From 40CM-4-65-16 sp035279785 (lineage in GTDB: Bacteria > Chloroflexota > Dormibacteria > Dormibacterales > Dormibacteraceae), in contig DATEHC010000126.1 in NCBI GenBank assembly GCA_035279785.1, forward strand, positions 1 to 16,735: a stretch of 16,735 nt of DNA, read 5' to 3'. Under the pieces are notes generated by a model, which was not told where the DNA came from, did not search any database, and was given only the letters and a program-made list of their open reading frames with translations. Of the stretch, positions 6,367 through 13,275 are shown in pieces (the first letter of the stretch is position 1; every line of letters begins with the position of its first letter). The position numbers were made by a program, and so were the translations under genes.

Positions 6367-7622
6367 AATCGGGAAACGCGGGCAGCGCGTCCTGGACGGG
6401 CTCTGCCCGCAGCAGCACCGTCGCCCGCGCCCAGCCAGATCGCTACCTCCTGTTCACCACGGTCCTTTTATGTGGGGCGGGGCTGGTCATGGTGACGAGC
6501 GCGAGCGTCGCGTTCGCTTACACCCAGCACCAGTCGGCCTTCTACTACGCGGAGCGCCAGGCGGGATGGATGCTCATCGGCTTCGCTGCGCTCTTCGTCC
6601 TCGGCCGCGTCGACTACCGACGCGTCCGGCCGCTCGCGCCGGCGGGGGCGGTGGCGGCGGCGCTGCTGATGCTCCTCGTGCTCGTGCCCCACATCGGCGT
6701 GGACATCAACGGCGCACGTCGCTGGTTCGACGCGGGTCCGCTCGGCACGTTCCAGCCGTCCGAGCTCGGAAAGCTGGCGTTCGCGGTATTCATCGCCCAC
6801 TGGATCGACCGCAACGCGCAGCGGATGGGCGACTTCAACCACGTCTTCATCCCGTTCGCCGCGATGCTCGCCGGGATCCTCGTCCTGCTCATGCTGCAGC
6901 GCGACCTCGGGACCGCCGTGGTCATGGTCGGGATCTTCGTGAGCGCCTACTGGGCTGGAGGTGGCCGGCTGCGCCACATCATCCTGCTGGTCGCGGTGCT
7001 CGGCCTCGGCTTCGTGGCCGTCACGCTCCTCGAGCCGTACCGCATGGGCCGCCTCACCGCGTTCAAGAATCCGTGGGCGGATCCTCTTGGCGCCGGGTTT
7101 CAGGCGACGCAGTCCATCTATGGCCTCGCGTCGGGAGGGATCTTCGGGGTCGGGATCGGACACTCGATCGAGAAGTACGGCTGGCTCCCCGAAGCCCACA
7201 CCGACTTCATCTTCGCGATCGTCGGCGAGGAGACGGGCCTTCTCGGCACCACGCTCGTGATGCTCGGCTTCCTCGCCTTCAGCCTGCGCGGCTACCGGGC
7301 GTCGTTGCGTGCCCCCGACCGGTTCGGCATGGCGCTCGCCGCCTCCATCACCACCTGGGTCACGTTCGAGGCCCTGCTCAACATGGCCACGGTCACCAAC
7401 ACGCTGCCCATCACCGGGGTGCCGCTGCCTTTCTTCAGCTACGGTGGCACGGCGCTGGCCACCACGCTTGCGGCGGTGGGCGTCCTCCTCAGCATCGCGC
7501 GCCACGGGTCTGGCCCGGCGCTCGGCAACAATCGGAGCAGTGATGAGGCTTTTGATCGCTGGCGGCGGGACCGGCGGGCACCTCTTTCCGGCGCTCGCGG
7601 TCGCGCGCGCGCGTCGCGCTGA
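6363..7622 (+). CDS. ftsW: SEDS peptidoglycan glycosyltransferase FtsW
   Basis: FtsW polymerises lipid II at the septum together with FtsI. The protein has 419 residues and about ten membrane segments. SEDS signatures are GARRWF, QPSELGKLA, LEPYRMGRL followed by NPWADPLGAGFQATQS, PEAHTDFIFAIVGEETG (Asp281 aligns with the catalytic Asp of E. coli FtsW) and GVPLPFFSYGGTAL. Position between murD and murG favours FtsW over RodA. The GTG at 6363 overlaps the murD stop (GTGA). The last 26 or so residues (DEAFDRWRRDRRAPLSG and onward) are read in a second frame over the first 80 bp of murG. They are strongly basic and not part of the conserved fold, so they probably arose by loss of an earlier stop. 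Confidence 0.93.
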   Translation: MKSGNAGSASWTGSARSSTVARAQPDRYLLFTTVLLCGAGLVMVTSASVAFAYTQHQSAFYYAERQAGWMLIGFAALFVLGRVDYRRVRPLAPAGAVAAALLMLLVLVPHIGVDINGARRWFDAGPLGTFQPSELGKLAFAVFIAHWIDRNAQRMGDFNHVFIPFAAMLAGILVLLMLQRDLGTAVVMVGIFVSAYWAGGGRLRHIILLVAVLGLGFVAVTLLEPYRMGRLTAFKNPWADPLGAGFQATQSIYGLASGGIFGVGIGHSIEKYGWLPEAHTDFIFAIVGEETGLLGTTLVMLGFLAFSLRGYRASLRAPDRFGMALAASITTWVTFEALLNMATVTNTLPITGVPLPFFSYGGTALATTLAAVGVLLSIARHGSGPALGNNRSSDEAFDRWRRDRRAPLSGARGRARASR

Positions 7623-8586
7623 GGAGCCCGATGCGCCCATCCTCGTCGTCGGCCGCGCGGGTGGGCCGGAGGAAGAGCTCGTCCCCGCGGCGGGCTTCGA
7701 CTTCGAGACGGTGCGCATTCGCGGTCTCGACCGCGACGCGGTCTGGAGGAACGCCGCGCTTCCGGTGCTCATCCCGATGGCGCTGGGCAAGGCGCTGGAA
7801 ATCGTCGATCGATTCCGGCCTGACGTGGTGCTCGGCATGGGCGGCTACGTGATGGCGCCGCTGATCGCCGCTGCCCGCCTAAGGCGCATTCCATATGTGT
7901 TGCATGAGAAGGACGTGCGGCCAGGGCTGGCGACCCGCTTCTTCGTCCGCCGCGCGGCCGCGATCTGCACGACGCTGCCAGGCACCGAGAAGCGCCTGCC
8001 CGGCCTGCGAGTCGTGCTGACCGGTGTCCCGTTGCGCGAAGGCTTCCAGCGACGAACGCCGGATATCCCGCCGCGCCGCCTTCTCATCACCGGCGGCAGC
8101 CAGGGCGCGCGGCACATTAACGAGGTCGTCTGGTCGGCCCTCGACGATCTGTGCTCGATCTTCGAGGAGGTCGTCCACGTCGCCGGCAGCCAGGGTGCGG
8201 CGGGGCTCGCCGCGCACTCGCGGCCCGGCTACACCGGACTGCCTTTCGTCGAGAACATGCCGGCGTTGCTGAATCGAATGGACCTCGTCGTCGGCCGCGC
8301 CGGGGTCGGCACGATCGCGGAATCCGCGGCGGTGGGCCTGCCGATGATCCTCGTTCCGGGCACGTTCGGCGGCGGACACCAGGAGGAGAACGCCCAGGCG
8401 ATGGTCGACGCAGGCGCCGCCGTCCGCATCGGCGACGCCGAGCTCACGGCCGAGTCGCTCATCCGGGTGCTCAAGAGCCTGGACGCGGAGAAGCTGCGAA
8501 CGATGGCCGCCGCTTCGGCCGCGAGCTCCCGGCCGGGCGCCGCGAGCCGCGTCCTTTCCGTGCTGCACGAGGTCGCGCGCCGGTGA
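7543..8586 (+). CDS. murG: UDP-GlcNAc:lipid I N-acetylglucosaminyltransferase MurG (lipid II synthase)
   Basis: MurG adds GlcNAc to lipid I on the inner face of the membrane, producing lipid II. The product has 347 residues, near the family norm of 355. It begins with the glycine-rich lipid-I site GGGTGGHLFPALAVA (His13). GMGGYVMAPLI and HEKDVRPGLATR follow (commonly HEQNxxPG in relatives), then ITGGSQGARHIN. The UDP-GlcNAc site includes GRAGVGTIAESAAVGLP and HQEENAQ (279-285). The ATG at 7543 has GGAG at 7534-7537 with a 5-nt spacer; a GTG at 7540 is too close to it. The gene overlaps the end of ftsW by 80 bp, and its stop overlaps the murC start (GTGA). Confidence 0.94.
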   Translation: MRLLIAGGGTGGHLFPALAVARARRAEEPDAPILVVGRAGGPEEELVPAAGFDFETVRIRGLDRDAVWRNAALPVLIPMALGKALEIVDRFRPDVVLGMGGYVMAPLIAAARLRRIPYVLHEKDVRPGLATRFFVRRAAAICTTLPGTEKRLPGLRVVLTGVPLREGFQRRTPDIPPRRLLITGGSQGARHINEVVWSALDDLCSIFEEVVHVAGSQGAAGLAAHSRPGYTGLPFVENMPALLNRMDLVVGRAGVGTIAESAAVGLPMILVPGTFGGGHQEENAQAMVDAGAAVRIGDAELTAESLIRVLKSLDAEKLRTMAAASAASSRPGAASRVLSVLHEVARR

Positions 8587-9875
8587 GGGTCCACCTGATG
8601 GGAGTCGGCGGAGCGGGCGTCTCGGCGCTGGCGCGGGTGTTCATCGCGCGCGGCGATGAGGTCAGCGGCTGCGACCTGAAGGAGTCGGAGACGACGGCCG
8701 AGCTGGAGGACGCGGGCGTCAGGATCCTACTGGGGCACGACCCCGAGCACGTGCTGGGCCAGGACCTGCTGGTCTACTCCGGTGCGATCAAGAAATCGCC
8801 CGAGCTTGACGCAGCGCGGGGGATGGGCCTGAAAGTGCTGAGCCGCGCCGAGATGCTGGCCAAGCTCATCAACGAGAGCGACTCGATCGCGGTGGCTGGG
8901 ACCGCGGGCAAGACGACCGTCACGCACATGGTCGGCCACATCCTGATCACCGCCGGCTTCGACCCGACCGTCCTGGTCGGGGACGGCGCAAGCGCCCGCG
9001 CCGGACAGTCAGAGTGGCTGGTCGCCGAGACCGACGAGTCGGACGGCACGCTGACGCTGCACCACCCGCAGCGCGCGATCGTGACCAACATCGAGCTCGA
9101 TCATCCCGACCATTTCCGCGACGTCACCGCGGTGCGTGACCTGTTCCAGTGGTTCATCGAAGGCCTGCCCAAAGGAGGCGTGGCGGTTCTATGTGCGGAC
9201 GACGACCTGGCTCGCGAGCTCAAACCTAAGGCGCGCAAGATCACTTACGGCTTCCGCACCGACGCCACCTATCGCTGCGAACCCGTGCGCCCGTTTCCCA
9301 TCTACCGCGGCGTCGACTTGCTCGGCCACGTCAACCTGCGCCAACCCGGACGCCACAACATCCAGAACGCGACGGCCGCCGCCGCGCTCGCGCTGGAGCT
9401 CGGCATCGGATTCGGCGACGTCGCGGCCGCGCTGCAGACGTTCCCAGGCGCGCATCGCCGGATGGAATTCCTCGGCGTGTTCCAGGGCGCCGCCGTTTAC
9501 GACGACTACGCGCATCATCCAACCAAGGTCAGGGCCGCGATCGACGCCGCGCGCGAGCTGCGCCACCGGCGCCTCATCGCCGTTTTCCAGCCGCATCGTT
9601 ACTCGCGGCTGAGCGCGCTGATGCACGATTTCGCGCGCTCGTTCAGCGGCGCCGACCGCGTCTTCATCCTCGACACCTACAGCGCGGGCGAGGAGAACGT
9701 GTCCGGCGTGCGCGCGGAGGACCTCGCGCACCAGATTCCGAACGGGCTCTACGTGGGCAGCTTCGAGAGCGCGCAGCAGGCGCTTGGAGAGATGGTCGGT
9801 CCTGACGACCTCGTGCTTCTCATGGGCGCGGGCGACATCAACAAGATGGGCAATGAGCTGGCGCACAAAATCTAG
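8583..9875 (+). CDS. murC: UDP-MurNAc:L-alanine ligase MurC
   Basis: MurC adds the first amino acid, L-Ala, to UDP-MurNAc. The product has 430 residues, a little shorter than the usual 450-490. It starts with the UDP-binding Rossmann motif VHLMGVGGAGVSALA. The ATP loop is VAGTAGKTTVTHM with Lys110; most MurC proteins have His where Ala108 stands (GTHGKT). TDESD and NIELDHPDHF follow, and DDYAHHPTKV (from 307) is diagnostic for MurC. PHRYSR and LLMGAGDI lie in the C-terminal domain. The GTG at 8583 overlaps the murG stop (GTGA) and places the Rossmann strand at residue 3. It is followed by a 120-bp gap with two hairpins before murB, the only break in the murF-to-sbp run. Confidence 0.94.
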   Translation: MRVHLMGVGGAGVSALARVFIARGDEVSGCDLKESETTAELEDAGVRILLGHDPEHVLGQDLLVYSGAIKKSPELDAARGMGLKVLSRAEMLAKLINESDSIAVAGTAGKTTVTHMVGHILITAGFDPTVLVGDGASARAGQSEWLVAETDESDGTLTLHHPQRAIVTNIELDHPDHFRDVTAVRDLFQWFIEGLPKGGVAVLCADDDLARELKPKARKITYGFRTDATYRCEPVRPFPIYRGVDLLGHVNLRQPGRHNIQNATAAAALALELGIGFGDVAAALQTFPGAHRRMEFLGVFQGAAVYDDYAHHPTKVRAAIDAARELRHRRLIAVFQPHRYSRLSALMHDFARSFSGADRVFILDTYSAGEENVSGVRAEDLAHQIPNGLYVGSFESAQQALGEMVGPDDLVLLMGAGDINKMGNELAHKI

Positions 9876-9876
9876 A

Positions 9877-9906
9877 TGCGCGGGGGGATCAGGATCCCCC
9901 CGCGTG
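9877..9906 (+). promoter_or_regulatory. Very stable GC hairpin directly after the murC stop
   Basis: CGCGGGGGGATC (9879-9890) and GATCCCCCCGCG (9893-9904) are exact reverse complements, extended by two G-T wobbles. The DNA loop is AG; in RNA an 11-bp stem with a CAGG tetraloop is more likely. It starts 3 nt after the murC stop. No T-run follows. It is a candidate U-less terminator, processing site or 3'-end protector for the upstream transcript. Confidence 0.65.
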
Positions 9907-9913
9907 CCCAACT

Positions 9914-9990
9914 CGGCGCCTCCGCCGCTAGACGGCAGAGAGTCGCGTGTCGCGGCCCGGCGGAGCCGTGCCGCGTCGGCGGAGGCGCCG
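9914..9990 (+). promoter_or_regulatory. 14-bp inverted repeat that sequesters the murB ribosome binding site
   Basis: CGGCGCCTCCGCCG (9914-9927) and CGGCGGAGGCGCCG (9977-9990) are exact reverse complements, 49 nt apart. The interior can form ACGGC (9932-9936) with GCCGT (9965-9969) and CGCG (9944-9947) with CGCG (9951-9954). The result is an elongated, riboswitch-like leader shape. The only good Shine-Dalgarno for murB, GGAGG at 9981-9985, lies in the 3' arm. Sequestration is inferred from pairing. Confidence 0.6.
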
Positions 9991-9995
9991 CAAGG

Positions 9996-10913
9996 TTGAG
10001 CTGGAGAACAAGAAGCAATCTCGCGTGGTTGCGCGGACTGCCCGGGATCAAAGAGGACGAGCCGCTTGCGTCTCGGACCTCGTTCGGCATCGGCGGACCG
10101 GCGGAGTTCTTCCTCGAGCTCGCACGGCCAGAGGCGATCGAGAAGGCCATCGACGGCGCGGTCGAGGGCGGCATTCCTTATCTGTTGCTGGGCGCGGGTA
10201 CCAATCTCTTGATCGCCGATCGCGGTGTCGAAGGCATCGTGTTGCGCGTCGTCAATCGCGACCACTCTGTCGAGGGAACCAAGGTGCGCGCCGGGGCGGG
10301 ATTAAAGATGATGCGCCTCGCGCGCATCGTGGCCGACGCCAACCTGCGCGGCTTCGAGTTCGCGATCGGCGTGCCGGGCACGGTCGGCGGCGCCGTCTAC
10401 CAGGACGCGGGCTGCTGGGGCAAGGAGCTGCGCGAGGTGCTCGTCGAGGCGACAGGGTTCGTTCCGGGCACCGGCGTGCAGACGTGGCGGCCGGCCGACC
10501 TGCACCTCGGCTACCGAACCTCTGCGCTGCGCGACGGGGCGCTGCGCGGCGCGCTCGTCGTCTCCGCGACCGTGCAGCTCGAGCGCGGCGATGGGGAAGA
10601 GGCCAGGCAGCTGATGGCGAAGCTGACGCGCGAGCGCAACGAGACGCAGCCGATCAAGACCAAGAACTGCGGAAGCGTCTTCAAGAACCCGCCCGGCGAC
10701 TCCGCGGGGCGCCTCGTCCAGGCCGCCGGGCTCAAAGGCGCGCGCGAGGGCGCCGCCGTCGTGTCGGAGCTCCACGGCAACTTCATCGTCAACGAGGGGG
10801 GCGCGACCGCAGCCGACGTACGACGGCTGATCGAACGTGTCGTGGCCGAGGTCAAGCGCCGATTCGGGGCGCAGCTCGAGCCGGAGGTCGAGATGGTGGG
10901 GCGCTGGAATTGA
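9996..10913 (+). CDS. murB: UDP-N-acetylenolpyruvoylglucosamine reductase MurB
   Basis: MurB uses NADPH and FAD to reduce the enolpyruvyl ether, completing UDP-MurNAc. From the TTG at 9996 the product has 305 residues, standard for the family. FAD-binding signatures are ASRTSFGIGGPAEFF, LLLGAGTNLLIADRGVEGIV and IGVPGTVGGAVYQDAG. GYRTSAL follows. KNCGSVFKNPPG carries the catalytic serine region, and the C-terminal LEPEVEMVG carries the conserved glutamate. GGAGG at 9981-9985 supports the TTG (10-nt spacer). An in-frame ATG at 9876 would add 40 Arg/Ala/Gly-rich residues encoded by the hairpin region and is less likely. The gene is coupled to ddl by a TTGA overlap. Confidence 0.92.
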   Translation: MSWRTRSNLAWLRGLPGIKEDEPLASRTSFGIGGPAEFFLELARPEAIEKAIDGAVEGGIPYLLLGAGTNLLIADRGVEGIVLRVVNRDHSVEGTKVRAGAGLKMMRLARIVADANLRGFEFAIGVPGTVGGAVYQDAGCWGKELREVLVEATGFVPGTGVQTWRPADLHLGYRTSALRDGALRGALVVSATVQLERGDGEEARQLMAKLTRERNETQPIKTKNCGSVFKNPPGDSAGRLVQAAGLKGAREGAAVVSELHGNFIVNEGGATAADVRRLIERVVAEVKRRFGAQLEPEVEMVGRWN

Positions 10914-11863
10914 AGATCGCGGTGCTGCGGGGAGGACGGTCGGCCGAGCGCGACGTCTCGCTGCGCTCTGGCGCGCAGGTCGCGAAGGCCCTTCGCGATC
11001 GCGGCCACGACATCACCGAGGTCGACCTCGACGCCAACACCTGGGATTCGCTTCGCGACGGCGGCTTCGAGTGCGTCTTCAACGCTTTGCACGGCCGTCT
11101 CGGCGAGGACGGGACCGTGCAGGGGATGCTCGAGCTTCTCGGGTTGCCTTACACCGGCTCCGGCGTTCTCGCCTCTGCGCTGTGCATGGACAAGGCACGG
11201 GCTGGCAGGATCCTCGGCGCCATCGGCCTCGCGGTCCCTGAGTTCGAAGAGCTCGAGATCAAGGAAGGCGTGGCCGCCGAGGTGGTCGAGCGACTGGTCA
11301 CGCGCTTGGGCCTGCCGCTTGTCGTGAAGCCGGTTCGCGAGGGATCGACCATCGGCCTGACCATCGCCAAGGACGCGGACGCGGTCGCGAGCGCGCTGGT
11401 GCTGGCCGGGCGATATGACCGCCGCGTGCTCGTCCAGCAGTTCGCCCGAGGGACGGAGGTCACGATCGGAGTGCTGGCGACGCCCGAGATGCAGGTCCTG
11501 CCCACGCTCGAGATCGTGAGCGACAACCCCGTGTACGACTACGACGCGAAGTACACGGCGGGCAAATCCCACCACATCATTCCCGCCCGCATCCCGGAGC
11601 GTGCCCGCCAGGCCGCATCCGATGCTGCCGCGCGCGCCTTCACTGAGCTCGGCTGCTCGGGCATGGCTCGGGTCGACATCATCGTCGACGCCTCGGGCAA
11701 GCCGTGGGTCCTGGAGGTCAACACCGTGCCCGGCCTCACCGAGGTCTCGCTGCTTCCCGATGCCGCACGCGCCGCCGGCATCTCGTTCGACGCGCTGTGC
11801 CAGCGCCTCGTCGACCACGCCGTCGGCCGGCACAAGCGCCACGTGGGGCCGACGGCCATATGA
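10910..11863 (+). CDS. ddl: D-alanine:D-alanine ligase Ddl
   Basis: Ddl joins two D-alanines with ATP to make the dipeptide used by MurF. The product has 317 residues, usual for the DdlB-like form found in dcw clusters. ATP-grasp signatures are AVLRGGRSAERDVSLRSG at the N-terminus (Glu13, Ser17) and NALHGRLGEDGTVQGMLE, then LPYTGSGVLASALCMDK. VVKPVREGSTIG (Lys140) binds ATP. DYDAKY follows, and the Mg/substrate site is VDIIVD plus LEVNTVPGLTEVSLLP with Asn271. The TTG at 10910 overlaps the murB stop (TTGA) and begins KIAVLRGG, the expected first strand. The stop overlaps the ftsQ start (ATGA). Confidence 0.95.
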   Translation: MKIAVLRGGRSAERDVSLRSGAQVAKALRDRGHDITEVDLDANTWDSLRDGGFECVFNALHGRLGEDGTVQGMLELLGLPYTGSGVLASALCMDKARAGRILGAIGLAVPEFEELEIKEGVAAEVVERLVTRLGLPLVVKPVREGSTIGLTIAKDADAVASALVLAGRYDRRVLVQQFARGTEVTIGVLATPEMQVLPTLEIVSDNPVYDYDAKYTAGKSHHIIPARIPERARQAASDAAARAFTELGCSGMARVDIIVDASGKPWVLEVNTVPGLTEVSLLPDAARAAGISFDALCQRLVDHAVGRHKRHVGPTAI

Positions 11864-12786
11864 AATTTCTCCGCCGCGGCCCGACCCTTCCCCGCGCGCC
11901 GTGGCCGCAGGGCCTGGAGCGGACCGAACCTCTCCGCGGCCAGCTGTGGACTCGCCCCGAGAAAACGGTTCGCGAGCCCGACGTCCCGTGGACGCGCCGC
12001 GTGATCGCGACGCTCGTCGCCGGCCTCGAGGTGGCGCTCCTTGGCTGGCTCTGGTTCGGCCCGGCGTTCTCGGTCCGCACCGTGGAGATCGTCGGCACGC
12101 GTCACCTCACCGCCGCACAGGTCTCCGAAGCAGCTGGGCTGCGGGGCAGCGCATCTGTACTTTCGGTGGACGCCGTCTCGGCCCAGCAGCACCTTCTCGA
12201 CGAGGTGTGGGTGCGCACCGCCACCGTCCAGCCCCAGCTGTCGGGCACGATCACCGTGAACGTCAGCGAGTGGCAGCCGGTCGCCGCCTACCACGCGGGT
12301 CCGTCGACCAGGCTCTTCTTGCTCTCCAGCCAGGCCGTCGTCCTCGGCGCGACTTCCACCTCCGCCGGGCTCGTCGTCATACAGGGTCCAGCGGGCTCCG
12401 ATCCTCACGTCGGCGACCGCGCGATCGACCCGCAGCTCTTGACGGCCCTGATCAACGTGCAGCGCGCGATGCCGACCCTGATTGGCCAGGACATCGCGAG
12501 CTTCATCTTCGACTCCTGCGGCGACCTCACGATGGTGGCCAAGCGCGGCTGGAAGGTTTACTTCGGCCGCGTGCTGACGCCGGAGGAGTTCACGGGGCTG
12601 CACGACAAGCTCACGGCGCTGAAGGCGATCAACGGAAACGGCAACGTGGACTACTCGTCAACCGACCTCGACTACGTCAATGTGATGAACCCATCCGAGC
12701 CCGCAGTGGGCTACAAGTCGCGTGAGCCTGCGCCGGTCTCGCCATCACCTGGCGCACCAGCGCCAACTCCGAACCCTTGCAAGTAA
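11860..12786 (+). CDS. ftsQ: Cell division protein FtsQ/DivIB
   Basis: FtsQ (DivIB) is a bitopic divisome scaffold that binds the FtsL/FtsB pair. The product has 308 residues. A 45-residue cytoplasmic N-terminus rich in Pro and Arg precedes one membrane segment (about 47-67). A POTRA domain follows (VRTVEIVGTRHLTAAQVSEA from 72, with LSVDAVSAQQHLLDE and VWVRTATVQPQLSGTITVNV). The beta domain then runs to about 285. The tail is Pro-rich (APVSPSPGAPAPTPNP). The ATG at 11860 overlaps the ddl stop (ATGA); upstream in-frame codons are inside ddl. Its 3' end overlaps the sbp start by 10 bp. Family identity comes from POTRA features and position. Confidence 0.9.
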   Translation: MKFLRRGPTLPRAPWPQGLERTEPLRGQLWTRPEKTVREPDVPWTRRVIATLVAGLEVALLGWLWFGPAFSVRTVEIVGTRHLTAAQVSEAAGLRGSASVLSVDAVSAQQHLLDEVWVRTATVQPQLSGTITVNVSEWQPVAAYHAGPSTRLFLLSSQAVVLGATSTSAGLVVIQGPAGSDPHVGDRAIDPQLLTALINVQRAMPTLIGQDIASFIFDSCGDLTMVAKRGWKVYFGRVLTPEEFTGLHDKLTALKAINGNGNVDYSSTDLDYVNVMNPSEPAVGYKSREPAPVSPSPGAPAPTPNPCK

Positions 12787-13109
12787 TCGTCGTCGCGATC
12801 GTGTTCGCGATCATCGGCGTGATTCTTGGACTCCTGTCGCCGGTCACCATCCCAATCACCTACGCGCGCTACACGGCGGTCGCTCTTCTCGCCGCGCTCG
12901 ACTCGATCTTCGGCGCGTTCAAGGCCTACATCGCGGGCACTTTCGAACCACGTGTTTTCTTCAGCGGCCTGTTGACCAACATGACCCTGGCCGGCGGCCT
13001 GACCTATTTCGGCGACAAGCTGGGGGTCGATCTCTCCATTGCCGCGATCGTCGCGTTCGGGGTGCGCATCTTCAACAACCTGGGAGCGATCCGCCGGCAC
13101 TACCTCTAA
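12777..13109 (+). CDS. sbp: Small basic membrane protein Sbp (DUF1290 family)
   Basis: This 110-residue hydrophobic protein has about three to four membrane segments (roughly 3-20, 33-50, 60-80 and 84-100). Family-typical segments are YTAVALLAALDSIFGAFKAY, GLLTNMTLAGGLTYFGDKLG, and the ending VDLSIAAIVAFGVRIFNNLG then AIRRHYL. Sbp lies just upstream of ftsA in Bacillus and many other monoderm-type genomes; its biochemical role is unknown and a link to division is inferred from that conserved position. The TTG at 12777 lies inside the end of ftsQ (10-bp overlap), so translation is probably coupled; no Shine-Dalgarno is evident. A 166-bp gap with promoter-like features follows. Confidence 0.9.
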   Translation: MQVIVVAIVFAIIGVILGLLSPVTIPITYARYTAVALLAALDSIFGAFKAYIAGTFEPRVFFSGLLTNMTLAGGLTYFGDKLGVDLSIAAIVAFGVRIFNNLGAIRRHYL

Positions 13110-13163
13110 GGGCGTTCCTAACGGTGCGGGTAATCCGACAAGCACAAGTCCTAGAGCGTCGAG

Positions 13164-13189
13164 GGGCCCGACCCACAAAATCTGGGCCC
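13164..13189 (+). promoter_or_regulatory. GGGCCC/GGGCCC stem-loop upstream of ftsA
   Basis: GGGCCC at 13164-13169 can pair with GGGCCC at 13184-13189 across a 14-nt loop. Because GGGCCC is its own reverse complement, this is also a direct repeat. It lies about 20 bp upstream of the TATAAT at 13210. It could end transcripts from sbp or be an operator for the ftsA promoter. Confidence 0.35.
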
Positions 13190-13209
13190 GCAACCGACCC
13201 GGGAGCCGA

Positions 13210-13215
13210 TATAAT
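13210..13215 (+). promoter_or_regulatory. Perfect -10 box TATAAT, probable ftsAZ promoter
   Basis: TATAAT stands out in GC-rich surroundings, 66 bp before the ftsA start in the only sizeable gap between sbp and ftsA. Start of transcription would be near 13222, giving a leader of about 54 nt. I see no recognisable -35 hexamer at 16-18 bp spacing (the bases there are C/G-rich) and no extended TG. Internal ftsAZ promoters are common in dcw clusters. Confidence 0.5.
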
Positions 13216-13254
13216 CCCCGCAACCCGCCAAGCAGTCCTACCCATCGTCGTTCC

Positions 13255-13260
13255 AGGAGG
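13255..13260 (+). promoter_or_regulatory. AGGAGG Shine-Dalgarno for ftsA, unusually far from the start
   Basis: AGGAGG is a perfect Shine-Dalgarno core, but the only matching start, TTG at 13276, is 15 nt downstream instead of the usual 5-10. No ATG, GTG or TTG in frame lies closer. The 8-mer CGTTCCAG flanks it on both sides (13249 and 13261). Confidence 0.55.
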
Positions 13261-13275
13261 CGTTCCAGCACAGTT

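Noticed and set aside
6468..7838. 456-codon minus-strand open frame opposite ftsW/murG
   Set aside because: A composition-driven shadow of well-supported plus-strand genes; no domain recognised.
9876..9995. ATG directly abutting the murC stop, in frame with murB, giving a 345-residue MurB
   Set aside because: The added 40 residues are Arg/Ala/Gly-rich, encoded by two hairpins and not like MurB N-termini; GGAGG supports the TTG at 9996. Not excluded absolutely.
10511..11842. Long minus-strand open frame opposite murB/ddl
   Set aside because: A shadow of murB and ddl, low-complexity and without family motifs.
12750..12765. TGGCGC/GCGCCA hairpin just upstream of the sbp start
   Set aside because: It lies inside the Pro/Ala-rich ftsQ tail, where such GC repeats arise from codon use; too short to call regulatory.
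13147..13240. AGTCCTA repeated at 13147 and 13234 in the ftsA upstream gap
   Set aside because: Only 7 bp and no third copy or palindromic context; consistent with chance.
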